A DNA stretch of 64,000 nucleotides from Blastococcus aggregatus (GCF_900221005.1 NZ_OBQI01000004.1:62001-126000), one strand, 5' to 3'; counted from the stretch's first letter, positions 17,003-27,868 are shown. The notes: generated from the sequence alone by a model not told the origin. Translations and numbers: made by a program.

Positions 17003-18244
17003 GTGAATGCGCGAGCACCACGTGCCGACGACATGACCGACGCCCTCGACCCGACCGGACAGGAGGGGAGCGGGAACGGGCCGGCGACGACATCCGTCGT
17101 CCCGGGTCGCCGGAGATCGGGGCGTCCGGCTGTTCCTGCCTGGACGCTTCGGGTGATGGCGACCAGCGGCGCCGTCCTGGGCCTCGCCGCGGTGGGCTGG
17201 CTGGCGTTCTGGCTGCTGCTCCGGATCCCGCTGGTCACCTTCACCCTCGCGCTGGCACTGCTCGTGGCCGCGTTGATGGCGCCGTTCACCGGCGCGCTGC
17301 GACGGACCGGCCTGCCGGCGGCCCCGTCCGCGCTCCTGGCGGTGCTGTCGCTGGCAGCCGTCCTCGGGGGCATCGGTTTTCTCTTCGGCTTCCGCGCCGC
17401 CTCGACGATGCGGGACCTGACCCGGCCACTGACGGCCGGCATCGACCGGATCCGCGTCTGGGCGATCGAGGGACCACTGGGCCTCGACCCCCAGCAGGTC
17501 GCCGACATCCGCAACGAGATCGTCAGCTGGATCTACCAGGCCGCGCCCAGCCCTACGGCCGGTGCCCGCATGGCCGTCTCCGTACTGGGCGCCCTCGTCC
17601 TCGTCGCCTTCCTCGTCTTCTTCCTGCTCAAGGACGGGGACGCCATGTGGTCGTGGCTGCTCGAGCGGGTGCCCGGGAGGCGACTCGACCAGGTCGACGG
17701 CGCCGGGCGCGCCGCGTGGGACACGCTCGCCCACTACGTGCGGGGCGCCGTCCTGGTCGCGCTCATCGACGCCGTCGGCATCGGCGCGGGGCTGCTCGTC
17801 CTCGGCGTCCCGCTGTGGCTCTCGCTCACGATGCTCACGTTCGTGGGCGCCTTCATCCCGCTGCTGGGGGCCACGTTCAGCGGCGCGGTGGCGGTGCTGG
17901 TCACCCTCGTCACCAACGACCTGACCGACGCGGTCATCGTCCTTGTCATCGTCCTGGTCGTGCAGCAGGTCGAGGGCAACCTGCTGCAGCCGCTGATCAT
18001 GGGCCGAGTGCTGCACCTCCATCCCGCGGTCATCCTCGTCGCGGTGACGACGGGAGGTCTGCTGTTCGGCATCCCCGGGGCCCTGCTCGCCGTCCCGGTC
18101 CTCGCGGTGACCTACCGCGTCCTGGAGTACGTCCGGCTGCATCCGCTGGACCCCGTGGGCACTGGCCCCGGGACACGGGAAGCCACCGCCCCGCCACTGC
18201 AGGGGGTCCTGGACCGCGGTGCAGCAGCCGAGGTCGGCCACTGA
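17003..18244 (+). CDS. AI-2E family transporter
   Basis: 413 residues from GTG 17003, preceded by GAGGAGGCAGGAG. The family layout is seen: an N-terminal helix pair, a soluble domain, then a block of about five helices ending in the typical GRVLHLHPAVILVAVTTGGL and GIPGALLAVPVLAV. The segment VQQVEGNLLQPLIMG is the family signature. Members export autoinducer-2 or act as cation/proton antiporters; the substrate cannot be told from sequence. It follows the terminator of the lipoprotein gene and converges with the HtrA protease gene. Confidence 0.85.
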   Translation: MNARAPRADDMTDALDPTGQEGSGNGPATTSVVPGRRRSGRPAVPAWTLRVMATSGAVLGLAAVGWLAFWLLLRIPLVTFTLALALLVAALMAPFTGALRRTGLPAAPSALLAVLSLAAVLGGIGFLFGFRAASTMRDLTRPLTAGIDRIRVWAIEGPLGLDPQQVADIRNEIVSWIYQAAPSPTAGARMAVSVLGALVLVAFLVFFLLKDGDAMWSWLLERVPGRRLDQVDGAGRAAWDTLAHYVRGAVLVALIDAVGIGAGLLVLGVPLWLSLTMLTFVGAFIPLLGATFSGAVAVLVTLVTNDLTDAVIVLVIVLVVQQVEGNLLQPLIMGRVLHLHPAVILVAVTTGGLLFGIPGALLAVPVLAVTYRVLEYVRLHPLDPVGTGPGTREATAPPLQGVLDRGAAAEVGH

Positions 18245-18295
18245 CCACGTGCGACGGACGGCGCCGGACCAGGACGCCGGTGCAGGAGGCCGAGA

Positions 18296-19540
<1,245 letters not shown>

Positions 19541-19715
19541 GATCGTCCTCTCCCTCGTGCGCCCCTGCCGGCCGCATCAGGGACCACCGTCCCCGCGGAC
19601 GCTGGAAGACTCCTGACCTGTCGCTGTGACTCCGCTGCACGCCGTCCCGGCCGCCGCTGGGAACGCGATGCCACAGTGACGCTGCCACCGATCACGGGCC
19701 GGGCCGCCGCTGACG

Positions 19716-20504
19716 TCACCCACCGGCGCCACCGCTCTTCACCTGAGCCGTGTGCGTGAAAGTCATGAGCAGCAACCCGCCCAGGATGTTGCCGATCGTG
19801 GACAGCACCACGTTGGTGGCGAGGGCCCCGTAGCTCGCGGCGCCGTCCAGCCAGATGCCGAACAGCAGGTGCAACGCGGACACCACGACGTGGTCGAAGG
19901 GGCCCAGCGCCAGGAAGAAGCCGACCAAGTAGGCCACGAGGATCCGTGCCGTGACGGTGTCGACCGCATCGAGCATGTACGAGAGCAGCGTGATGAGCGC
20001 GCCCGCCAGGACGGCGCGCACCAGCGTGGCCGCCCACCCCTTGCTGGCGAGCTCCTCCGCGAGCCGGGACAACGTGTCGGCCGCTCCCGCGGGCAGGGCC
20101 CCGTCCACGGTCAGCAGCGCGACCAGCAAGGCGCCGCCGACGAGGTTGAGCGGCAGGGTGATTCCCCACAGCCGCAGGAGCCGCCGCCAGGGTCCGCGGT
20201 CACGGTGCTGGACGGCGGCGGCGACGGGATCGAAGAAGTTCTCCGTGAACAGCTCCGACCGGCCCACGACGAGGAACACCACGCCGATGGAGAACGCCGA
20301 CGCACCGGCCAGGCTCCCGACGCCAGCGCCGAACCGCGGCGCGACCATGGCATCGACGACGCCGAGGGCGACGAGACCGAAGATGATGGTCACCCCTGCG
20401 ATGAACCCGGTGGAGGCCTGCTCGAGGGCCGAGCTGGACAACCGACGCTCGCCCTCGGCGGTGGCGCGCTCGTAGATCTGCTGGGGGGTGGGGGCGACAC
20501 CCAT
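19716..20504 (-). CDS. Formate/nitrite transporter (FNT) family channel
   Basis: 262 residues. GGGAGGAACGAC precedes the ATG at 20504. Six membrane helices are present with FNT-type features: VGRSELFTENFFDPVA, a second-half helix WAATLVRAVLAGALITLLSY and the final NVVLSTIGNILGGLLL. The family passes formate, nitrite or small anions through a pentameric channel. Actinobacterial members of this kind are often only generally annotated, so the substrate is open. Operator K lies 224 bp upstream. Confidence 0.85.
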   Translation of the reverse strand: MGVAPTPQQIYERATAEGERRLSSSALEQASTGFIAGVTIIFGLVALGVVDAMVAPRFGAGVGSLAGASAFSIGVVFLVVGRSELFTENFFDPVAAAVQHRDRGPWRRLLRLWGITLPLNLVGGALLVALLTVDGALPAGAADTLSRLAEELASKGWAATLVRAVLAGALITLLSYMLDAVDTVTARILVAYLVGFFLALGPFDHVVVSALHLLFGIWLDGAASYGALATNVVLSTIGNILGGLLLMTFTHTAQVKSGGAGG

Positions 20505-20727
20505 GTCGTTCCTCCCTCGGGGGCGGGCCGGCGACACCGTCCGTCGGCCTCCGTCCACGCCCTTCAGCCGGCGGTCAGTCCGGGTGGACGGCGCGACCAC
20601 GTCCGCGAACGTCGTCGGCCAGACCTCGAGGGCCGTGTCCTGCAGCCAGGCGCACTGCCTCCCGCTGGGCGATCAGGTCCCCGACCCGCTGCCCCCGGCG
20701 TCGCCCGACAAGCACGCCGCCGGGCAA

Positions 20728-20743
20728 TGTCATCTCCTTGACA
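20728..20743 (-). promoter_or_regulatory. Operator K (TGTCA-N6-TGACA)
   Basis: The 11-bp spaced half-sites are inverted, so the site reads the same on both strands. It overlaps the stop codon of the YihY gene and sits upstream of the FNT gene on the same strand. Confidence 0.45.
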
Positions 20744-21803
20744 CACAGCCGGCCAGCGCCGTGTCAGGTCCGTCAGCGCCGTCCGGATCACGGACGGAGA
20801 GAAGAGCTGTCCGTCGGTCGGCTCCTGGCCGTGCCGGAACCCCGGCCAGATCGGCGGATGCCCGATCCGGAACCGCCCCGAGGTCGATGCCGGCGTGCCG
20901 CGCCTCCAGCTGTGCGGTCACCGCGAACCCGAAGAGGACGGCCACGGAGGTCAGCTGCGTCCAGAGCAGAAGTGCCACCACCCCGGTCAGCGGTCCGTAG
21001 ACGACACCGAAGGACGCCGAGAGCTGCACGTACGCCGCGAGCAGGCCGGTGAACGCCATCCACAGGGACACCGCGACCACGGTGCCGAGAGCCAGCCACG
21101 ACCACCCGGGCTGGCGACGGCGAGGGGCGAGCCGCAGCATGGCCAGCACCGCGCAGAGCACCAGGAGGACGGCCAGCGGCAGCGCCGCCCCCATGACCAC
21201 GTCGTCGTCCCAGCCGTAGACGCCCTCCACTGCGTCACCGAAGGCTGCGCCGGCCAGCAGCACACCGGACCCGGCCATCCCCGGGAGGCCGGCGGCGAAC
21301 GTCATCCCCAGCGCCCGGCCGTACTTCTGCCTGCTCGGCCTGTCCCGGGGTATCCCGTAGACGCGGTTGGCCCCGCGCTCCACCTGCCCCATGGCCGTGG
21401 TCAGGGTGGCGAGCGCGAAGGTGAGCCCGATCCACAGCGCCGCCGCGGACCCCTCTCCCTCCTCCAGGGTCGTCCGGATGAGATCACCCGACCCGCCGGG
21501 GCTCACGCTGAGGAGAGTCGACCGGAGCACCCGCCCCAGGTCCTCCGTGGCAAGAGCCCCGCTGAGACCGACCGCAGCGATCACCAGCGGAATGAAGGAC
21601 AGGGACAGCTGCAGTGCGAGGGCGCGGGCGTGGGAGAACCCGTCGCCGTAGCGGAACCGTGCGAACGCCTGCGTCCAGAACGACCACCGCGCGGCACGGA
21701 CGGCGCGGAGCGCGTCTCCCGCCGTCAGCGCGCCGCCGAACCGCCCGTCCCCCTCGGGCACGGCGGGGACCGGGTCCGCCTCCAGGTCCTGCGGCTGGTC
21801 CAT
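20730..21803 (-). CDS. YihY/BrkB-family membrane protein (copy 1)
   Basis: 357 residues from ATG 21803; the longer open frame has no coding look. The YihY core is clear: GDGFSHARALALQLSLSFIP near the first helix, VERGANRVYGIPRDRPSRQK, and the last pair of helices around FGVVYGPLTGVVALLLWTQL. About six membrane helices and a soluble tail. The family is widespread and poorly understood; it was once called ribonuclease BN in error. A second copy lies at 41852. Confidence 0.85.
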   Translation of the reverse strand: MDQPQDLEADPVPAVPEGDGRFGGALTAGDALRAVRAARWSFWTQAFARFRYGDGFSHARALALQLSLSFIPLVIAAVGLSGALATEDLGRVLRSTLLSVSPGGSGDLIRTTLEEGEGSAAALWIGLTFALATLTTAMGQVERGANRVYGIPRDRPSRQKYGRALGMTFAAGLPGMAGSGVLLAGAAFGDAVEGVYGWDDDVVMGAALPLAVLLVLCAVLAMLRLAPRRRQPGWSWLALGTVVAVSLWMAFTGLLAAYVQLSASFGVVYGPLTGVVALLLWTQLTSVAVLFGFAVTAQLEARHAGIDLGAVPDRASADLAGVPARPGADRRTALLSVRDPDGADGPDTALAGCVSRR

Positions 21804-22035
21804 GACCGGATTGCAGCACGACGCGGCGGTGACCGCTGCGCCACCGCCGCGGGCGAACGCCGCCCGGTCGCAGCGGCATCTCCCGCCCGACCGGTGCGCC
21901 GGACGCAGGATGGGCTGGAGCCGGGAGTGTGACCGGCCCGTGTTCTTCCTGTTGCAGCTCCGCGCTCTCCGGACTGCACCCGCCCAGAGGGGGCACGTCC
22001 TCCGTGCCCACGACGCAGCGCGACGAGGAGGCAGC

Positions 22036-22458
22036 ATGACTACGACCGAGGTGCCAGGCCGCCTGGTGTGGCTGGGCGACACCTATCGCACGGTGGCGGA
22101 TCCGGAGGCCGACGTCCGGGGGCGCACGGCCATCGACAGCAACGGCGCCGAGCTCGGCACGGTGGACGATCTGCTGGTCGACGAGGAAGAGGACCGGGTG
22201 CGCTTCCTGCGCATCGGCTCGGGCGGGATCCTCGGCCTGGGCAGACACCGGTTCCTCGTACCCGTCGACGCGGTCACCGTGGTCGGACGAGAGCTCGTGC
22301 TCGTCAGCCGGGACCGGTCCCGGCTCCACGACGCACCCGGCTACGACCCCGAACTGACCGGTGACCGGCAGTACTTTGACCGCCTCTACGCCTGGTGGGG
22401 CTACCCGCCCTACTGGGCACCGGGCTACGCCTACCCGCCTTATCCCTACGGCCTCTGA
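22036..22458 (+). CDS. PRC-barrel protein with aromatic C-terminal tail (copy 1)
   Basis: 140 residues; GAGGAGGCAGC precedes the ATG. The PRC-barrel core runs from DVRGRTAIDSNGAELGTVDD through EEEDRVRFLRIG to the LVPVDAV strand. The tail is rich in Tyr/Trp/Pro (LYAWWGYPPYWAPGYAYPPY). The copy at 44815 shares the order core, PGYDPEL, Tyr-x-Trp-Trp-Gly-x-Pro-Pro-Tyr-Trp. PRC barrels occur in RNA-processing, photosynthetic and stress proteins. The function is unknown; the shared tail suggests a lineage-specific family. Confidence 0.85.
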   Translation: MTTTEVPGRLVWLGDTYRTVADPEADVRGRTAIDSNGAELGTVDDLLVDEEEDRVRFLRIGSGGILGLGRHRFLVPVDAVTVVGRELVLVSRDRSRLHDAPGYDPELTGDRQYFDRLYAWWGYPPYWAPGYAYPPYPYGL

Positions 22459-22544
22459 GTCGCCGCGACCCCGGTGGACGGCGGCTGCCCGACCGGGAAA
22501 CGGTCACCTGCCTGTCATGTCACCCCGCGGAGCGGCGCCAATTG

Positions 22545-22560
22545 TGACGCCTCTCTGACA
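22545..22560 (+). promoter_or_regulatory. Direct-repeat operator D (TGACG-N6-TGACA)
   Basis: 11-bp spaced half-sites 162 bp before the ABC-type binding lipoprotein. The TGACATCCGGCC end recurs in similar form at operator I. Confidence 0.55.
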
Positions 22561-22721
22561 TCCGGCCGGGCAGCGGTTCCAGGCCCCGGGTCCGGCCACC
22601 CAGTGAGTGCCGGCCCGGTGCGATCCCTCGCCCTGACCCGGCAGCAGAGCCGACCGGGGTGTGTGCGATGACTCTCCCGGCACCGTCCCTGCCTACATGC
22701 GACGAGCCAAGGAGTGATCAC

Positions 22722-24392
22722 ATGCGAGGACATCGGCGACCCACACGAGGCCCGTGGAGGCGAACGCTCGCCTCCGTGGGACTCGTGGGTGCCCTGCTCG
22801 GCACCGCCGCCTGCGGTGGCGGCGACGGCGGCGGCACGCCGCAGGCCGTCGGGGAGGACGACTTCTCCGAGCAGGGTGACCCGATCACCGGCGGCACCAT
22901 CGAGGTGGGCCTGGAGGCGGAGACCAACAGCTGGCTGCCCGGCGAGGGCACCTTCGGCAACCCGGGCACCTCGGTGGCGTACGCGATCTACGACCCGTTG
23001 GTCAAGCGGACCGAGGAGGGCGATCTCAAGCCCTACCTGGCGGAGTCGCTCGAGCCCAACGAGGACTTCACCCAGTGGACGCTGAAGCTGCGGCCCGACG
23101 TCCAGTTCCACGACGGCACCCCGCTGAACGCCCAGGCGCTCAAGACGATCTGGGACGAGTACCTCACCGTTCCGACGTCGAACGTGGCGGCGTCGCTGTC
23201 CGACGTGACCTCGATGGAGGTCGTGGACGACCTGACGGTGCAGTACAACCTGGCCGACACCAACGCGGCATTCCCCGACGTGCTGACGCAGTCGCCCGGA
23301 TGGCCGTTCTCGCCGACGGCGGCGGCAGCGGCCGGTGAGGATGCCGGGGCCAACCCGGTGGGCACCGGTCCGTTCGAGTTCGTCAGCTGGCAGCGTGACA
23401 GCGACCTCGTGGTCGAGCGGAACGAGAACTACTGGCAGGACGGCCTGCCCTACCTGGACGGGATCACCTTCCGGCCGATCCCCGACGAGGACACCCGGCT
23501 GGCCAGCCTGCAGAGCGGTGACATCCAGGCCATGCAGTCCCTGCGGCAGAGCACCATCGCCCGGGCCCGCGACCTGGAGGGCGTGGACAACTACGAGTAT
23601 CTGGGCAACAACAGCGGTGGCTCGCTGATCAACACGACCCGCCCGCCGTTCGACGACCGCCGAGTGCGGCAGGCACTCGGGCACGCCATCAATCAGGAAG
23701 CCCTCATCGAGGTCCTCGGCGGCACGGGACTGACCCCGGAGGCCACCCAGTACTTCAGCCCGGACAGCCCCTTCTACTCCGAGGACGCTGCGGAAGCCTT
23801 CCCGGACTACGACCCGGAGCGGGCGCAGGAGCTCTACGACGAGTACATCAACGACCCGCAGCGCTCCGACGGGCAGCCGGTCGGCTCCCCGATCTCCTTC
23901 ACCTACGCCTGCCCGCCCGACCCGAGCCTCAACGAGCTGTCCCAGCTCTACCAGTCCTTCTGGAGCGGCCTGGGCATGGACGTCGAGCTCACCACCGTCG
24001 AGCAGGCCGCCCACATCCAGAACGCGCTCGCCCGGGACTACGACGTGCAGTGTTTCCGGTTCAGCTCCGAGGAGGACCCGTACTACATCCTCAAGGACGC
24101 GTTCACCCCGGGCGCACTCAACTTCACCGGCTACACCAGTGCAGTGATCGACGAGAACCTGGAGATCCTGCGTTCCACGACGGACCTCGAGGAGCGCCAG
24201 GCCGCGGTCGAGGCGATCAGCCTCGACGTGTCGGAGAACGTGCCGAACCTCTTCACCGGCTACACCCTCACCGACATCGCCGTGCAGGACGAGGTGAAGA
24301 ACGTAGGCGGCTGGGAGTTCCCGGACGGCACACCGGGCAACGGTGTGCCGGGTGCGACCGCCATGTGGGGCCACGTCTGGGTGACCGACTAG
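22722..24392 (+). CDS. Orphan ABC solute-binding lipoprotein (family 5, peptide/nickel type)
   Basis: 556 residues; AAGGAGTGATC precedes the ATG. The signal peptide ends in lipobox GTAACG. The family-5 fold is clear: YAIYDPLVKRTEEGDLKPYL, the signature LRPDVQFHDGTPLNAQ, NPVGTGPFEFVSWQRDSDLV and the RRVRQALGHAIN-type helix (DDRRVRQALGHAINQEALIE). It would capture oligopeptides or similar ligands outside the cell. No permease or ATPase gene adjoins it: it is flanked by a PRC-barrel gene and a terminator, so it must share a transporter or serve as a sensor. Confidence 0.88.
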   Translation: MRGHRRPTRGPWRRTLASVGLVGALLGTAACGGGDGGGTPQAVGEDDFSEQGDPITGGTIEVGLEAETNSWLPGEGTFGNPGTSVAYAIYDPLVKRTEEGDLKPYLAESLEPNEDFTQWTLKLRPDVQFHDGTPLNAQALKTIWDEYLTVPTSNVAASLSDVTSMEVVDDLTVQYNLADTNAAFPDVLTQSPGWPFSPTAAAAAGEDAGANPVGTGPFEFVSWQRDSDLVVERNENYWQDGLPYLDGITFRPIPDEDTRLASLQSGDIQAMQSLRQSTIARARDLEGVDNYEYLGNNSGGSLINTTRPPFDDRRVRQALGHAINQEALIEVLGGTGLTPEATQYFSPDSPFYSEDAAEAFPDYDPERAQELYDEYINDPQRSDGQPVGSPISFTYACPPDPSLNELSQLYQSFWSGLGMDVELTTVEQAAHIQNALARDYDVQCFRFSSEEDPYYILKDAFTPGALNFTGYTSAVIDENLEILRSTTDLEERQAAVEAISLDVSENVPNLFTGYTLTDIAVQDEVKNVGGWEFPDGTPGNGVPGATAMWGHVWVTD

Positions 24393-24405
24393 GCACCCCG
24401 TGAAC

Positions 24406-24443
24406 CACGGCGGTCCAGGCGGAACACCGCCTGGACCGCCGTG
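24406..24443 (+). terminator. Strong hairpin terminator after the binding-protein gene
   Basis: A perfect 17-bp stem (left arm CACGGCGGTCCAGGCGG) with loop AACA, 13 bp after the stop. No T-tract. Confidence 0.75.
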
Positions 24444-24526
24444 TGGCGTACCCGCTCGCGGTCGTGGGGATCACGCGGATCCGCCTGCCCCGGGGCACCG
24501 GGGGCCGCGCATGTTGGGCGGGAAGG

Positions 24527-24542
24527 TGACAGCTTCGCGACA
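24527..24542 (+). promoter_or_regulatory. Direct-repeat operator E (TGACA-N6-CGACA)
   Basis: 11-bp spacing, 94 bp before the three-gene MMPL operon. Confidence 0.5.
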
Positions 24543-24635
24543 AGGGCGTCACGTCGAGCTCCGTCGACCTGGCCGTGGGCACCACGGACGTGACCGCGGT
24601 GATGTCCGCGGCCGTGGTTCCAGCGAGGAGCGACG

Positions 24636-24932
24636 ATGAGCACGACCATTCTCCGGGCGCAGAGTCCGGCGGCTGCACCGCACAGTCCCGTGGCTGCCGG
24701 CGGCGACACCTTCGGCGACATCCTGTCCGAGGCCTACCGGCCGGACGCCGCCCCGCCGGTTGCCGTACACGTCCGCCCCGAGCTGTGGCAGTGCCTGTTC
24801 CACCAGCTCGGCGCCACCCTGTCGGCGCCACCACTTGTCTTCATCGTCGACGACGAGCTGCCCACCGCACCCGGGTACGAGATCCACCGCGCCGCGCCGG
24901 AGGCCACCTGCTCGAGAGGGGTGGCGCGGTGA
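24636..24932 (+). CDS. Hypothetical protein, first gene of the MMPL operon
   Basis: 98 residues; GAGGAGCGACG lies directly before the ATG. It is soluble and contains VAVHVRPELWQCLFHQLGAT and PLVFIVDDELPTAPGYEIHR, with two cysteines. The LVFIVDDELP string resembles an alpha/beta fold edge but is too short for a receiver domain. Its stop overlaps the GTG start of the next gene. Unknown function. Confidence 0.7.
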   Translation: MSTTILRAQSPAAAPHSPVAAGGDTFGDILSEAYRPDAAPPVAVHVRPELWQCLFHQLGATLSAPPLVFIVDDELPTAPGYEIHRAAPEATCSRGVAR

Positions 24933-25378
24933 GGGTCGCGGAGCACTCGTCGTCCGCTCGCCGCGGAAGGGTGCGGACCGGCTGGCTCGTCGCCGCGACG
25001 TTCGCTCTCGGAGCGGTCACTGGCGGGTTGGCCGTGTCCACGATCGACGACGGTGCAGAGGTCGCCGCCGTCGCCGAGCCGCCCACCGCAGCGCGTCCCT
25101 CGTCGGAACGTCCACCCCCTGCCGAGGGCGTCGTGGGGAGGCTCGACGACGCGTGTCTGCGCGCCGTGACCGCTGCGGAACAGGTCTACGCCGCACTCGA
25201 GGACGCCGGCAGCGCGATAGCGGCGCTGGACGCCCGCCGGCTGGACGAGGTCCTCCACGAGGTCCGGCCGCTGCGCGACCAACTGAGAGCGGGAACGGCA
25301 GCCTGCGATGTCGACGTCCGGCGACCCGACCGCGCCATAGGCACCGGCGTTCCGGCATCGCCGCCGGCCGGCCCGTGA
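24929..25378 (+). CDS. Membrane-anchored hypothetical protein of the MMPL operon
   Basis: 149 residues from a GTG overlapping the previous stop. A single N-terminal helix (GWLVAATFALGAVTGGLAVS) anchors it outside. The external part holds a helical pair (DDACLRAVTAAEQVYAALED, LDEVLHEVRPLRDQLRAGTA) with two cysteines that may form a disulfide. It may be an accessory to the MMPL transporter that follows 19 bp later. Confidence 0.7.
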   Translation: MRVAEHSSSARRGRVRTGWLVAATFALGAVTGGLAVSTIDDGAEVAAVAEPPTAARPSSERPPPAEGVVGRLDDACLRAVTAAEQVYAALEDAGSAIAALDARRLDEVLHEVRPLRDQLRAGTAACDVDVRRPDRAIGTGVPASPPAGP

Positions 25379-25397
25379 CGGTCGTGCGCAGGCCGAC

Positions 25398-27674
25398 GTG
25401 ACGGCGCCGCCAGGGGGCGGGCCACCGGAGCAGGGACGCATGCTCCGTGCGCCGGGTCGTCTCCTGCGCACCGCCGTCGTGTCGGGACGGTGGCTGGTCA
25501 TCGGCGCATGGGTGGCCGCCGCCTTCGTCACCACCTTCGCACTCCCGGGCGACGGTGCAGGGGGGGCCGGCGACATCGGCAGCCTCCTCCCCTCCGACAG
25601 CGACGCGGTCGCAGTGCTCGAGCGCTCTCTCGAGGACTTCCGCATCCCCGCGCTGTCGGAGACCGCCGTGGTCGTGCACGACCCGGACGGCCTGGATGTC
25701 CTCACCCGCGCCGACATGGTGGTGCAGGCCCTGGCGACGATGCAGGCGGCCAAGCGCACCCCTGGAGATCCAGGGGACGGTCGCGTCGAGGCGGCCATCC
25801 CCGTCCCCATGATGACGTCGGACACCGCCGTCACCTTTCTCTACACAACTGAGGGCATCGCGCTCGCCGAGCGGATGGGCTTGGCGCAGCGGTACGCGAC
25901 CCACTTCGAGACCGACCCGTCCGTGCAGACCTTCGTGACCGGTGTGGTTCCGGCCCAGGTGAGCCAGGCCGCCCACCTGCAGGCCCGGCTGCACACCTTC
26001 GAGATCGCCACCCTCGTGCTCATCGCCCTGGTCGTCGCCGTGACGTTCCGATCGGTCGTCGCACCGGTGGTGGTGCTGTTCGCCGCCGGCATCGGGTACC
26101 TCGTGTCCCTGCGAGTGCTGGAGTTCCTCGCCGGGATCCTCGGGTTCGCCCTGCCCGGTCAGCTCCGCCCACTCACCGCTGCACTCCTCATCGGCGTCGT
26201 CACCGACTACTGTGTGCTGTTCATCTCCGGTTTCCGCCGTCAGCTCGAGGGCGGACTGCACCGCCATGAGGCGGCCCGGCGCACCCTGCTGTCGGAGGGA
26301 CCGATCGTGGCCGTCGCCGGCCTCACGGTGGCAGGGGGGACGGCGGCGCTGCTTGCGGCGGATTTCCAGCTCTTCCGCGCCTTCGGACCGGCCCTGTCGC
26401 TCACCGTGGTCATCGGTCTGCTGGTATCGCTCACGCTGGTCCCCGCGACTCTGGCCGTGCTCGGACGAGCACTGTTCTTTCCCAGGCGGGTGTCGACGGA
26501 GGGCGGCGGCTCGCGCGCGTCCGCCCGCCCGGCTACCCCCGGCAGAGTCGTCACCCTCGTCACCCGCCGCAAGGGAGCCGCCCTGGTCACCGCTGCCACG
26601 GTCACGGTGCTGACGCTGGCCGCGCTACCCCTCCTCCACATGCGACTGGACGTCTCCTTCGCCGCCGGCCTGCCGGACGACGATCCGGTCCGTCGAGGAG
26701 CGGAGGTGCTCGACGACGCCGGGCTCCGGGGGATGGTCGCGCCGACCGAGATCCTCGTGGAAGGGGACGGGGTGGCCGAGCAGCGGGCGGCCCTCGCGGA
26801 ACTGCAGCGGTCGGTCGCGTCCCAGCCCGGGGTGGCCGCGGTGCTCGGGCCGGCGCAGCACCCTTTCCGCGACGAGTACGGCGTCCTGTTCGCGGAGGAC
26901 GGCGACGCCGCTCGGCTGCTCGTGTTCTTCGACAGCGACCCGCTCGCCGCACCTGCCATCGCCGACCTCGACGTCCTGCAGGGGAAGCTCGACCGGTTGC
27001 TGCAGGACGCAGACGTGGACGACGCCACGGTCGCGGTCTCCGGTCAGACGGCGATCGCGGCGGAACTCGTGGAGCTGACCCGCCACAACCTGTGGCTCAC
27101 GTTGCTGGCAGCCTTCGCAGTCGAGCTCGTGATCCTGGTGCTCTACCTCAGAGCGCTCGTGGCGCCGGTTCTCCTGTTGGCGTGCAGCGCCCTCGGTGTG
27201 GCGGCCGCGCTCGGACTGGCCGTCCTCGTCTTCCAGGATCTCGGCGGCGACCCCGGACTGCTGTTCTTCGTCCCGTTCACCACAGCCGTCCTGCTTCTCG
27301 CGCTGGGCTCCGACTACAACGTCTTCGCCGTGGGGTCGATCTGGAAGGAGGCCGCCCGCTGTCCGCTGCACCAGGCCATCGCCCGCGCCCTGCCCAGCAC
27401 AGGGCGCGCCATCAGCGCTGCCGGACTCATCCTCGCCGTCACCTTCGCGATGGTTGCCATCATCCCCCTGGACAGCTTTCGGCAGCTCGCCTTCGTCATG
27501 GCCGTGGGTCTGCTCCTCGACACATTCCTCATCCGGCCCCTCCTCACCCCAGCTCTGCTGACCCGCCTCGGGCGCGCCGCAAGCTGGCCCAGCCGCCGGA
27601 TCCTCACCGCCGGCCACCCTCGCCCGGCCCGCGAAGCCCGTCCGCGGTCCTGGCCCCGCGGGCCTGACCCGTGA
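25398..27674 (+). CDS. MMPL-family RND transporter
   Basis: 758 residues from GTG 25398 (ATG 25440 is an alternative with a weak ribosome site). Two repeats each give an N-terminal helix, a large outer domain and five helices. The proton-relay D-Y pairs are present in GVVTDYCVLFISGFRRQLEG and LGSDYNVFAVGSIWKEA. The size is close to that of short actinobacterial MmpL proteins, which export lipids or drugs by proton motive force. With the two small genes before it, it forms a three-gene operon under operator E, ending just before the regulator cassette. Confidence 0.88.
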   Translation: MTAPPGGGPPEQGRMLRAPGRLLRTAVVSGRWLVIGAWVAAAFVTTFALPGDGAGGAGDIGSLLPSDSDAVAVLERSLEDFRIPALSETAVVVHDPDGLDVLTRADMVVQALATMQAAKRTPGDPGDGRVEAAIPVPMMTSDTAVTFLYTTEGIALAERMGLAQRYATHFETDPSVQTFVTGVVPAQVSQAAHLQARLHTFEIATLVLIALVVAVTFRSVVAPVVVLFAAGIGYLVSLRVLEFLAGILGFALPGQLRPLTAALLIGVVTDYCVLFISGFRRQLEGGLHRHEAARRTLLSEGPIVAVAGLTVAGGTAALLAADFQLFRAFGPALSLTVVIGLLVSLTLVPATLAVLGRALFFPRRVSTEGGGSRASARPATPGRVVTLVTRRKGAALVTAATVTVLTLAALPLLHMRLDVSFAAGLPDDDPVRRGAEVLDDAGLRGMVAPTEILVEGDGVAEQRAALAELQRSVASQPGVAAVLGPAQHPFRDEYGVLFAEDGDAARLLVFFDSDPLAAPAIADLDVLQGKLDRLLQDADVDDATVAVSGQTAIAAELVELTRHNLWLTLLAAFAVELVILVLYLRALVAPVLLLACSALGVAAALGLAVLVFQDLGGDPGLLFFVPFTTAVLLLALGSDYNVFAVGSIWKEAARCPLHQAIARALPSTGRAISAAGLILAVTFAMVAIIPLDSFRQLAFVMAVGLLLDTFLIRPLLTPALLTRLGRAASWPSRRILTAGHPRPAREARPRSWPRGPDP

Positions 27675-27739
27675 GCGGCGTGACAGCGGCACGGAAGTAA
27701 CAGAACTGTCACACGCAAGCAGGCGCACGCGAGACCAGG

Positions 27740-27755
27740 TGACAGCTCCGGGACA
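27740..27755 (+). promoter_or_regulatory. Direct-repeat operator F (TGACA-N6-GGACA), likely autoregulatory
   Basis: 11-bp spaced half-sites 129 bp before the response regulator gene. Further TGACA/TAACA/TGTCA copies lie at 27681, 27698 and 27707, so several dimers may bind. This is what autoregulation would look like. Confidence 0.55.
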
Positions 27756-27868
27756 CGTCCGTGCGGCGGGGGGTGAGGCCGGCTGGCGCACGTCATTCTC
27801 AGCGCAGTTCGAGGTGGCGACGGCTGGTGCCGCCTCGAGGGCCTGGGCGGTGGTGCGGAGAGGGTGAG

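Noticed and set aside
19600-19640. Possible operator in front of the HtrA protease
   Set aside because: Several TGAC/GTCA strings occur but no pair keeps the 11-bp spacing.
22510-22530. Two TGACA copies on the minus strand next to operator D
   Set aside because: Their spacing is 6 bp, which does not fit the 11-bp pattern.
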